A DNA stretch of 18,674 nucleotides, from assembly GCA_021739805.1 (NCBI GenBank), contig JAIPBB010000072.1, positions 1 to 18,674 of the forward strand. Reading direction: 5' to 3'. This DNA comes from Saprospiraceae bacterium (lineage in GTDB: Bacteria > Bacteroidota > Bacteroidia > Bacteroidales > JAIPBB01). The first letter of the stretch is position 1, and every line of letters begins with the position of its first letter. The position numbers and the translations under genes were made by a program. A model generated the notes under the pieces. That model was not told the DNA's origin and searched no databases. It saw nothing but the letters and a program-made list of their open reading frames with translations. This document shows, piece after piece, positions 1 to 8,500 of the stretch.

Positions 1-26
1 AATATGGACAAATCTCTTTTTTATTA

Positions 27-35
27 TACTTTTGC
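27..35 (+). promoter_or_regulatory. Candidate Bacteroidota -7 promoter element
   Basis: TACTTTTGC matches the Bacteroidota -7 consensus TAnnTTTG exactly, including the following C. No clear -33 TTTG is seen at the expected distance, because little sequence lies upstream. If used, transcription would start near position 41 and give a leader of about 147 nt, containing a T12 tract and a 15-bp hairpin, before the ATG at 188. A second candidate lies at 137-144, so which of the two drives the operon is not settled. Confidence 0.4.
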
Positions 36-56
36 TTAACAACATTTTTTTTTTTT

Positions 57-106
57 GAAAGAATGATACAAATTATTGACTTTGAATATTATTGTATCAT
101 TCTTTC
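57..106. other. 15-bp perfect hairpin upstream of the surface-protein operon
   Basis: Arms 57-71 (GAAAGAATGATACAA) and 92-106 are perfect reverse complements with a 20-nt loop. The hairpin is preceded by an uninterrupted T12 tract (45-56) and followed by only four T (107-110). It could be the terminator of a gene lying before the window, or a leader structure if transcription starts near 41. The long loop and short trailing T run make it a weak intrinsic terminator. The sequence cannot decide between these. Confidence 0.55.
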
Positions 107-136
107 TTTTCAACATTCAACTTTTGACAACTTCAT

Positions 137-144
137 TATATTTG
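137..144 (+). promoter_or_regulatory. Second candidate -7 element for the 188-5428 operon
   Basis: TATATTTG fits TAnnTTTG. It lies 43 bases before the ATG at 188, so transcription would start near 151 with a leader of about 37 nt. A TTTTG at 122-126 is only 10 bases upstream, too close to be a normal -33 box. This is the shorter-leader alternative to the element at 27-35. Confidence 0.4.
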
Positions 145-187
145 ACAAAAATTTATAAAAAAAGTTATTAAATTAATCTACGCAATC

Positions 188-1696
188 ATGAAAAGAACAA
201 TCTTATTTATGGCAATTTCATTATTCTATTTTAGTTCATTAGGACAAGTACAATGGAATAACACCCAAATTAATGGACTATTCTCAAGTGCAATTGGAGA
301 TGGAACTATTTCAAATGGAACTAATGCATTTTCGTCAGGAAGTTGGACTCTGGCAGAAGGCGATTATTCTACTGCCTTTGGTCAAAATTCTACTGCAATA
401 GGACTATGTAGTTTTGTAAATGGAAAAAACAATACTGCACAAGGTAACTATTCAATTGCCTTTGGAGAACAATGTTCAACAAATGGAAATAATAGTTTAA
501 CCAGTGGTCACAATAATGTTGTTAATGGCTCCTTTTCGGCATGTTTTGGTGAAGACAATAATGTTGAAGGAAATTGGTCATTTGCATGTGGAAAAAGTTG
601 TGTAAGTGATCTTTATTCTACAGCAATGGGGAATACTGCTAGTGCAGCAGGTTCAGCTTCATTTGCTTTTGGAGAAAATATTATTGTAGGAGGAAACAAC
701 TCATATGGTTTTGGGAGTTCTATTATTAATACTGGTAGTAATTCAATGCTTTTTGGTAATGAATTAGAAATTATTAATGGAACAATATCAAACTCAATAT
801 TAATTGGAAGTGGATTAACCGGCAATCGATTACAAGGTGAATCAAATACTTTTATGGTTGGCTTCAATAGTAACATACCAACTTTTACTGTTTTTGAGTC
901 AAATGGATTAAATACTACAGGTAAAGTTAGAGTTGGGTATAATTCCATTGCACCAGATGCTAAATTTGAAGTATACGAATACCATAGTACAGCTAATAAC
1001 ATAAGTGCAAAGTTTATTGACGCAGATTACAGACAATTATTTATAGTACCAAAATTAGGTATAAGTGGATATTCTAATTCTATGTGTCTTGAAAATGATA
1101 TTGGAATATTCTTCTCCGATGGTCAAGAAATGTCATTTCATAAAAATTTAAATGCTGGATTAGTTATTGGACCATATGGTAGTGGTCTTATTGGAGGAAT
1201 TAGAATTGATAAAACAGGTTATGTTGGAATTGGTACACCAACTCCTGGATGTATGTTACAGGTAAATGGAGGAGCTGCTATAGGATATGATGCTCTCACA
1301 TCAGTGCCAACTAATGGTCTATTAGTAAATCAATCTGTTGGGATTAATACTGATTATGCAAAAATGCAATTAATTCCAAATTGTAAATTAGCAGTTAACG
1401 GTTTAGTTTATGCAACTGAATTGAAGGTAGATGTTTATGGTAGTTGGCAAGACAAGGTTTTCGATGATTCATATAATTTAATTTCTATAAAAGAACTTGA
1501 AGAATTTATTAAAGCTAATAAACATTTGCCAAATGTACCCACAGCAGAAGAAGTAATTGAAAATGGAGTTAATGTTGGCGAGATTAATGAAATTCTTTTA
1601 CAAAAAATTGAGGAACTTACATTATACCTGATTGAACAAAAGAAAATTAATGATAGACTCAAGGATGAAGTTGAAAAATTAAAAACCTTAAATTAA
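188..1696 (+). CDS. YadA-head-repeat / tail-fibre-like secreted protein (paralogue A)
   Basis: Predicted exported fibrous protein, 502 residues. Residues 1-20 form a type I signal peptide ending SLGQ. Residues 30-196 are about twelve 14-residue repeats of the form GxxSxxxG, often with AFG, as in YadA/Hep_Hag left-handed beta-roll heads. Residues 200-415 look like a fibre shaft with VGIGT...P...L.V.G units. Residues 418-502 carry the Bacteroidota tail-fibre C-terminus (HLPNVP, NGVNVGE, KIEELTLY) and end in a short coiled coil. Trimerisation is inferred from the family. There is no YadA beta-barrel anchor and no T9SS signal, so how it reaches or stays on the surface is not evident. It is a paralogue of the 3926-5428 gene, and its stop codon overlaps the next possible start (TAATG). 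An adhesin role is an inference from the repeats. No SD-like site supports the start; it was chosen for the signal peptide. Confidence 0.82.
   Translation: MKRTILFMAISLFYFSSLGQVQWNNTQINGLFSSAIGDGTISNGTNAFSSGSWTLAEGDYSTAFGQNSTAIGLCSFVNGKNNTAQGNYSIAFGEQCSTNGNNSLTSGHNNVVNGSFSACFGEDNNVEGNWSFACGKSCVSDLYSTAMGNTASAAGSASFAFGENIIVGGNNSYGFGSSIINTGSNSMLFGNELEIINGTISNSILIGSGLTGNRLQGESNTFMVGFNSNIPTFTVFESNGLNTTGKVRVGYNSIAPDAKFEVYEYHSTANNISAKFIDADYRQLFIVPKLGISGYSNSMCLENDIGIFFSDGQEMSFHKNLNAGLVIGPYGSGLIGGIRIDKTGYVGIGTPTPGCMLQVNGGAAIGYDALTSVPTNGLLVNQSVGINTDYAKMQLIPNCKLAVNGLVYATELKVDVYGSWQDKVFDDSYNLISIKELEEFIKANKHLPNVPTAEEVIENGVNVGEINEILLQKIEELTLYLIEQKKINDRLKDEVEKLKTLN
275..775 (+). repeat. 42-bp-period coding repeats (YadA-type head, paralogue A)
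   Basis: Residues 30-196 of the 188-1696 product repeat every 14 residues. Repeats start at residues 30, 44, 58, 72, 86, 100, 114 and 128, with one 13-residue unit at 142-154, then 155, 169 and 183. Each has G at position 1, usually S at 4 and G at 8. The DNA copies have diverged, so this is a protein-level repeat rather than an unstable tandem array. Confidence 0.85.
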
Positions 1697-3918
1697 TGTT
1701 TCACTTTAAAACTTTGAAAATGAAGACAGATAAACATATTACATCAACAAACTCTATTAGGAATTATCTTATGTTTTTAAAAAAACATAAAAAGATATTG
1801 TTATTAATTTTAGTATTAGTTCTTTCAATTAATTCCTATAGCCAAACCACAGATCAAAATTTATTAAAATATTGGCGATATCGTGATAGATTAAAATATT
1901 TTGTTGTACCTGATAACAAAACAACATCATACGTTGAGGGAGAGAGTTATGTAGCTTCTATTCGAAATATTTATGGTAGCGATGTTTTAAAGTGGGGACA
2001 ACAAACTGTTTATACTGGACGTTATTTAGGAGTACTAGCTACAGAATACAAATTATTATATGATAATGGTCAATATAATGATGCTGAAAATACAGCCTTA
2101 GAATTAAAAAATGCACTTTTACAATGGATTGAAATAAGTGACAAAAGCGAATCTTTAGAACCATGGTTTCTTACAGATAATTACGATGGTTTTTTTATCA
2201 GAGATTATACTAATCCAGATATATTAGCTTTAGGTTCTCAATCTGAACAATTATTAAATATGGACTTAACACCAATTGATGTTGTATCAGCAATGCCACC
2301 TGGAAAACCAGCTTATGTATCAAAAGTTGAATCTGAGCATCCCGAATCTTATACATGTGCTGATCCAGATAATTGTTATACAAAAACTAGACAAGAAGTG
2401 GGATATGATGCAACTGGTAAATGCATGAGTAAAGATGAATGCTGTGGATTACTTTTGGGATTAGCATTAGTGAAAAGATGTTGTGCAAATGGCTCATCAA
2501 CTGCACAAGACTGTGAAGATATGGCTAAAACTATTGCTGATAAAGTAGTAAAGTATATTGCTAACTTAGCTGCTTGGACTAGTGGTAATTGTTGGGAAAT
2601 TTTTCAACCCAATGGAATACGTGTTTCTAACAATAATGGTGGTTATCCATTTACTGAGTCATGGGGATTTGCAAAATCTGCTTCATGGATAACAGGAAAC
2701 CCAATTGGAGATTATTGGTGGTTTAATTATACTATAACAAAAGATCCACTTGAATATTCAAGGAGGTTAGCATGGCATGTTCATCAAAGCCAATTAACTT
2801 CTAGTAATGGTGATTGGATGGGTTCAATTTTAGCTGCAATTGGTGATTCTTGGTGTTTATCTGCCCCATCAGTTATATATAATCCTCTTCAAACTAATAT
2901 TTCTACAACTGCAGCAGGATTGTATTATAAAGGTAGTGTTTACCACTGGGATAGCTTTTATCTATTATTATATGAAGTGCTTCACAATATATCTGTTAGT
3001 TCAATATATAATCATGATAATACTGCTTTAACACAACTAAATAATGCTCCATGTAATGGACCTTATTATTTAGATATTGATGGAGATGGAGTGAATGAAG
3101 GTTCTTTTGCTGGCGGTTGGGCAAGTTCTGGAAAATTTTGGCATCACAGTAACGAACAAAACTACGGTGATGATGGATTCTCAGGCAATTATAATGGATT
3201 AGATTATATGCTCCTCTATAACCTTTATCATATTCAAAATTCTAGTACTTCTAGTTATGTAAATTATGTTGATAGAAAAACGGATAAATCAGTACCTTAT
3301 TTGAATGTTATTTACAAAGGAACTATTAATCATCCTTACAATGTTGTTGGGTTTAATACTATTGAATCGGAAATGGAAATATTGGGTACTCAAAATTCAC
3401 CAGCTCCACCACCACTAACTGGTTATGTTACTCATAGGGCAGGTAAGGAAATAACATTGAAACCGGGATTTTATGTTGAAAATGGAGCATATTTTAGAGG
3501 ATATATTGAGCCATTTGAATGCGATGATAATGATAATATACCAACAGCAAAGCGAAAAAATCCTAATCTTGTGGATAATGAGTCATTAATTATATCTGAT
3601 ATTGAAAAAAGCATCGAAAATTATAAACAAAAAGAAGAATACATTGAAAAAATGGATGCAATTTATCAAATTCAATGTTATCCTAATCCTATTTCAGAAA
3701 ATTCAAAAATTGAGTTTTCTATGGGGAAAAATAGCCATATAAAAATTAGTATTTTTAGTATTGAAGGTCTGAAAATAAAAGAATTAGTAAATGGAGATTA
3801 TAAAAAAGGAAAGCATACTATAAAATTAAATAGAAACGATTTCCCATCTCCTGGTTTTTATTTCTGCTCAATGGAAACTGTAGAATATACGAAAAACATA
3901 AAACTTGTTATTAAATAA
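1696..3918 (+). CDS. Cysteine-rich T9SS cargo protein of unknown function
   Basis: Secreted protein of up to 740 residues; function not recognised. A clear signal peptide begins only at Met26 (ATG at 1771) and ends SYSQ, so translation may really start at 1771 or at Met9 (1720). The 1696 start is kept because it overlaps the previous stop (TAATG), suggesting coupling. Residues about 50-450 are helix-rich with many aromatics and could be an alpha/alpha-toroid enzyme-like domain; this is inference from pattern only. Nine cysteines fall in residues 221-299 (221, 227, 243, 249, 250, 262, 263, 273, 299). Near 580-605 is the Bacteroidota motif AGKEITLKPGF...GAYF, resembling the '3-coathanger stack' module. 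Residues 661-740 are a T9SS type A sorting domain (YPNP start, GFYF, KNIKLVIK end). It sits between two paralogous fibre proteins, 7 bases before the second, and is probably co-transcribed with both. Confidence 0.75.
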   Translation: MFHFKTLKMKTDKHITSTNSIRNYLMFLKKHKKILLLILVLVLSINSYSQTTDQNLLKYWRYRDRLKYFVVPDNKTTSYVEGESYVASIRNIYGSDVLKWGQQTVYTGRYLGVLATEYKLLYDNGQYNDAENTALELKNALLQWIEISDKSESLEPWFLTDNYDGFFIRDYTNPDILALGSQSEQLLNMDLTPIDVVSAMPPGKPAYVSKVESEHPESYTCADPDNCYTKTRQEVGYDATGKCMSKDECCGLLLGLALVKRCCANGSSTAQDCEDMAKTIADKVVKYIANLAAWTSGNCWEIFQPNGIRVSNNNGGYPFTESWGFAKSASWITGNPIGDYWWFNYTITKDPLEYSRRLAWHVHQSQLTSSNGDWMGSILAAIGDSWCLSAPSVIYNPLQTNISTTAAGLYYKGSVYHWDSFYLLLYEVLHNISVSSIYNHDNTALTQLNNAPCNGPYYLDIDGDGVNEGSFAGGWASSGKFWHHSNEQNYGDDGFSGNYNGLDYMLLYNLYHIQNSSTSSYVNYVDRKTDKSVPYLNVIYKGTINHPYNVVGFNTIESEMEILGTQNSPAPPPLTGYVTHRAGKEITLKPGFYVENGAYFRGYIEPFECDDNDNIPTAKRKNPNLVDNESLIISDIEKSIENYKQKEEYIEKMDAIYQIQCYPNPISENSKIEFSMGKNSHIKISIFSIEGLKIKELVNGDYKKGKHTIKLNRNDFPSPGFYFCSMETVEYTKNIKLVIK

Positions 3919-3925
3919 ATAAATT

Positions 3926-5428
3926 ATGAAAAAAACTATTATATTAATACTCGTATGTATGCTTAGCCAACAAATTATGGCTCAAACACAAAATAATAAT
4001 ACACAGACAAATTCATCCCCTTCTAGTTCAATTGGAGAAAATAATAATTCCGATGGACAGTTTTCATTTACATCCGGTGAAGGTTTAACTGTTATGGGTG
4101 ATTATTCTACTGTCCTTGGTCAGGACAATATTGGATCTCAAAATGGTGGATTTTGGTCACTAACAACTGGCTTAAATTGTGAAACAGGAGGTAATTATTC
4201 AATTACTTTAGGTGAAGAAAATACCACTATTGAAGGTTGGAGTTTAACAACAGGACTAAATTGTAGTACACTCGGAGAGTATTCAGTTAATTTCGGAGAA
4301 AATAATATTAACGATGGTAATTGGTCATTTACACAAGGATATAATTGTAATAATAGTAGTGATTATTCCGTTTCGCTTGGAAAATTAGCAAATTCAAATG
4401 CATATTGTTCATTTTCTTTTGGTGAAAGTATTACGACTAATGGTTCTTATGCAGTATCAATGGGCAGTTTTGGCACAAACTCAGGTGGGAATTCAATGAT
4501 TTTTGGAGATAGATTATATATAGCTCAAGGAATCAACAATTCATATGTTTTTGGTAAAGGTAATATTGGAGGAGATTTATCCGGTTTTGATAATTCTTTA
4601 ATAGTTGGTATTAATAGTAATTTACCAACATTAACTGTATATGAATCCTGGGGTAATATAACCACTGGTAAAGTTGGAGTTGGAACAGGACAAACATCTC
4701 TTGATGCAAAATTTACAGTATTAAATTATCAAAGTATTCCGGATGAGAAAATAGTTAAGTTTTTTGATTCAGATAACCAACAATTATTTATTGTTACTAA
4801 TATAAGTTCTACAAATACACCAAAGCTTAATACAATATGTAAAGACAATGATATTGCAATACTTTTTTCAGATAACCAAAGTGACAATGTCAATTCAGGA
4901 TTAATAATCGGTTCATATGCTGAACAGGAGGCAGGAATAAGAATTAATAATGAAAACGAAGTCGGAATAGGTACTTCAGACTTTTGTTCTAAGCTGCATG
5001 TTTATGGAGGTACAGCAATTGGATATAATGCAAGTGTTATAGCTCCATATCTAGGTCTTTTGGTTAATGGTCAGTTTGGAATAAATACAGATAATAACAC
5101 CTTAAGCCAACTTCCCAATTGTATGCTTGCCGTAAAAGGTGCTATATATGCAAATGAATTTAAAATTAAATTATATGATAAATGGTCGGATTATGTATTT
5201 GATGACCTATATAAATTATTATCACTCTATGATATTGAAAGTTTTATAAAGCAGAATCATCATTTACCGGATGTTCCTTCTGCTCAAGAAATTGAAAAAA
5301 ATGGGATTAATGTAGGAGAAATGAGTGAGATACTGCTTAAAAAAATCGAAGAACTAACTTTGCATATGATTGAATTGAACAATCAAAGTGAGCAAATCCA
5401 AAATGATATTGAAATACTAAAACCATAA
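3926..5428 (+). CDS. YadA-head-repeat / tail-fibre-like secreted protein (paralogue B)
   Basis: Predicted exported fibre protein of 500 residues with the same architecture as the 188-1696 product. The signal peptide is 1-20, ending MAQ. The 14-residue head repeats cover about residues 30-200. A shaft with VGVGT and VGIGT units follows, and the tail-fibre C-terminus is at 417-500 (HLPDVP, NGINVGEM, KIEELTL) with a terminal coiled coil. From residue 75 the repeats alternate between a W type (GFWSLTTGLNC) and a Y type (GNYSITLGEE). This places Cys85, Cys113 and Cys141 exactly 28 residues apart, at position 11 of every second repeat. There is no outer-membrane barrel and no T9SS signal. The start lies 7 bases after the upstream stop, so co-transcription is likely. 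The paralogues may form homo- or hetero-trimers; neither can be decided from sequence. Adhesin or surface-fibre function is inferred. Confidence 0.82.
   Translation: MKKTIILILVCMLSQQIMAQTQNNNTQTNSSPSSSIGENNNSDGQFSFTSGEGLTVMGDYSTVLGQDNIGSQNGGFWSLTTGLNCETGGNYSITLGEENTTIEGWSLTTGLNCSTLGEYSVNFGENNINDGNWSFTQGYNCNNSSDYSVSLGKLANSNAYCSFSFGESITTNGSYAVSMGSFGTNSGGNSMIFGDRLYIAQGINNSYVFGKGNIGGDLSGFDNSLIVGINSNLPTLTVYESWGNITTGKVGVGTGQTSLDAKFTVLNYQSIPDEKIVKFFDSDNQQLFIVTNISSTNTPKLNTICKDNDIAILFSDNQSDNVNSGLIIGSYAEQEAGIRINNENEVGIGTSDFCSKLHVYGGTAIGYNASVIAPYLGLLVNGQFGINTDNNTLSQLPNCMLAVKGAIYANEFKIKLYDKWSDYVFDDLYKLLSLYDIESFIKQNHHLPDVPSAQEIEKNGINVGEMSEILLKKIEELTLHMIELNNQSEQIQNDIEILKP
4013..4525 (+). repeat. 42/84-bp-period coding repeats with cysteine ladder (paralogue B)
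   Basis: Residues 30-200 of the 3926-5428 product repeat every 14 residues (GxxSxxxG). Units at 75, 103 and 131 are W-type with Cys at position 11. Units at 89, 117 and 145 are Y-type, giving a 28-residue superperiod. A 16-residue unit at 58-73 and a shifted Cys161 break the regularity at the ends. Confidence 0.82.
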
Positions 5429-5520
5429 ATTAAGCAAAAAAAATGCGAAAACAAAGAATAAATATTTTAACTACTACTTTAAATATGTAATTTTACTCCT
5501 TATATTTCTATTTTTTTATC

Positions 5521-8500
5521 ATGAAAAAAAAAGCACTTTTATCAATAGTACTACTCTGTACTTTTCTTACTTCCTTTAGTCAACTCTCAGGAACATATAC
5601 TATAGGAACAACAGGTAATTATACAAGTTTTACATCAGCAATTACGGCATTAACAACTTCAGGAATTAATGGTCCTATTGTATTCAATGTTAGTCCCGGC
5701 ACTTATAATGAACAAATTATAATTCCGGCAATAACTGGAGCTTCAGCAACTAATACTATTACATTTCAATCTTCTAACGGAGATAGCACAAGTGTAACCA
5801 TAAGTTATGCACCTACAAGTACAGCCAATAATTACATATTGAAGTTAAATGGAGCTAAACATATAATCATAAAGCAGATAACTTTAAGGTCTTTTGGAGT
5901 TTCTCATGGGAAAGTTGTTGATATTACAAATGGCTCAGGAAATTTAAAATTTATTGGCAATCAACTAATCGGCAAATTTTTAACATCTTCTACTCAATAT
6001 ATGGAAGTATTTTTGTTGAAATCAATTCCCGGTCAAGCCGAAATGCATGATATAGAGATAACAGGTAATCTAATAAAAAATGGATTCTTTGGGTTGGACA
6101 TATTATCAACAATTACTAATTCATTTATAACTAATCTTATTATTACTAATAATATATTTTTAGATCAATATGGAAGAAGTGTTTATTTATATGAAATCTC
6201 AGGCACTAAAATAAAAAATAATATTTTCTCAAGATATATTTTTAATTCAAATTCTACTTATCAAGGTATCTCCTGTGGGGCATGTAATGTTGGCTTAGAA
6301 ATTGAAAAAAATAAATTTTTTCTGTGTGGAGGAATAGGTGCTGCAATCTATATTGCAGCTTGTAATGGAAATACTAATGATTATGGTCTGGTTTCCAATA
6401 ATTTTATCTTTATAAATAGTCATTTTCTTTACGAAGCCGTTAATTATAGTCAAAGTTCATATCAAAAGTTTATTAATAACAGCGTAAATATTATTGATAC
6501 AATTGGTTCTAATACATCATCTATTGCATTTAAGCTAGCAGGTACAAATGTGGTTTCAAAAAACAACATACTGAATAATTCTGCAGGAGGTTTAGCCTTT
6601 TACAGTGGTGTTGCGGCAACAAATTTCACAAGTGATTATAATAATTTAATATCAAATGGTTATTATCTTGCAGAATTGTATGGTTCAGGTCCAATTGCTA
6701 ATTTATCAGGATGGCAGTCTGTTTCGACAAAAGATTCAAATTCAGTTTCAATAAATCCAATGTTTATCTCAAATACTGATTTGCATGTTACAAATAGTTT
6801 GATGGATAATTTAGGAATCCCGGACATCGATATTATTGATGATATTGATGGACAATTACGTGATTCTTTAACTCCTGATATTGGTGCTGATGAGTTTTCT
6901 TTATACAATATTGATTTAGCTGCAATATCTCTTATTCCTCCAATCTCAGGAGGGTGCTATTCAACAAATGATACTATTAAAGTAGCTATTAAAAATCTAG
7001 GTCAATCTACTATTCAATTTTCAGTTGATACTGCATATGTGAATGTTTCTGTAAGTGGTGTTAATCCTGATACTTTTTCTGTGGTTGTTTTATCATCTGA
7101 TAGTCTCCAAGCTGATTCAATAATGGAAGTTATAGTTTCAATAAATTATAATATGTCATTTCAGGGTGTTTATAGTTTTCATATTAATATTTCTTCAAAT
7201 GTAGATAATAATTTAGCAAATAATAATTTAACACAAAGCATTACAAATCATATTGTTACTTCGCTTCCTTTAATTGAAGACTTTGAAAGTTTTTACACTG
7301 GGGATTTCTTATATAACAATGGTGGATTTGAGAATGGTTGGCAACGTGGAAACGAAACGACATACAAAACATGGGTAGCTAGTGGAGCATCTCCAAATGT
7401 AAATTGGGGTTCCGGTCCTTCAGTTGACCATACATTAGGTCTTCCACCAGGCAAATATATCTGTTTTTATGGCTATGGTTCAGGAGCAATTACTTCTTTT
7501 ACTAGTCCATGTATCGATTTAAGTTCAGGTCAAAATCTAAAGCTTAAATTTTGGTATCATATGTATGGTTCAGGAATTAACTCTCTCTACCTTGATATTT
7601 ATTATAATGGGCTTTGGAATAATAATATTTATAGTATTTCCGGTCAGCAACAAACATCATCATCAGCACCCTGGCAATCATCGATAGTTAATCTGGCAAA
7701 TTATACAGGAATAATTAAAGTGAGATTCAGGGCAACTAATACTAATAGTATGGCTGATATTGGACTTGATGATATAATTATTTCAAATTCACCTATTACT
7801 AACTTAGGTAATGATACTACTATTTGTTTTGGGGATACATTGCAATTAAATGCCGGTTCGGGATCTAACTATACTTACACATGGAAGAAATTGCCATTAA
7901 CAACGACAATCAGTACATCTCAATATTTAAATGTATCAGATACCGGAACATATATTGTTGAAGTAGAAAATGAATACAGTTTTATGTCTTTTGATACAAT
8001 TGTTATTTCATATCATCCAATACTAAACTCTTTTACCGGAAATGATACTTCAATATGTGAAGGGAATTCATTAGTGTTATCATCAGCAGTATCATTAAAC
8101 TATGATACACTTTTTTGGACAAGTTCAGGTTCAGGTTATTTTCAAAATAATAATGTTTTAAATACAATATATTATCCTGATTCAATAGATATTGTGAACG
8201 GTTTTGTAAATTTGATTTTAAACGCTTCTTCATTCTGTGAAAGTATTAGCGATACATTACTATTAACTATTAATTCTCTTCCTGCAGTTTATGCCGGAAT
8301 TGACCAAAGCATTCAGTGCGGAGGACTTGGTGTAACACTTGGTTCAACTAATAATCCAAACTATAGTTATCTTTGGTTTCCTAGTGCAGGTCTAAGTAAT
8401 TCAAATGTATCAAATCCCGTGGCTACTCCTAATATCAATACAGTTTATACATTAAGTGTAACTGATAACACAACAGGATGTTCAGCAACTGATGATGTTA

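Noticed and set aside
613..1002. 129-codon open frame on the - strand inside the first fibre gene
   Set aside because: It is antisense to the repetitive YadA-type coding region; the + strand frame has a signal peptide, repeats and a family C-terminus, so the - frame is a by-product of repeat codon bias.
188..5428. Prophage tail-fibre genes as the origin of the two fibre proteins
   Set aside because: Despite the tail-fibre-like C-terminus, both have signal peptides, no other phage genes are present, and the intervening gene carries a T9SS sorting domain.
5463..5490. AT-rich inverted repeat (ATATTT/AAATAT) between the second fibre gene and the large adhesin-like gene as a terminator
   Set aside because: Six A/T pairs and no following T run; it would not stop transcription, so the gap was left without a terminator call.
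5524..5532. A9 run just after the start codon of the 1237-residue adhesin-like gene as a phase-variation tract
   Set aside because: It simply encodes Lys2-Lys4 of the signal peptide; nine A is common in such AT-rich genomes and there is no sign of variation in one sequence.
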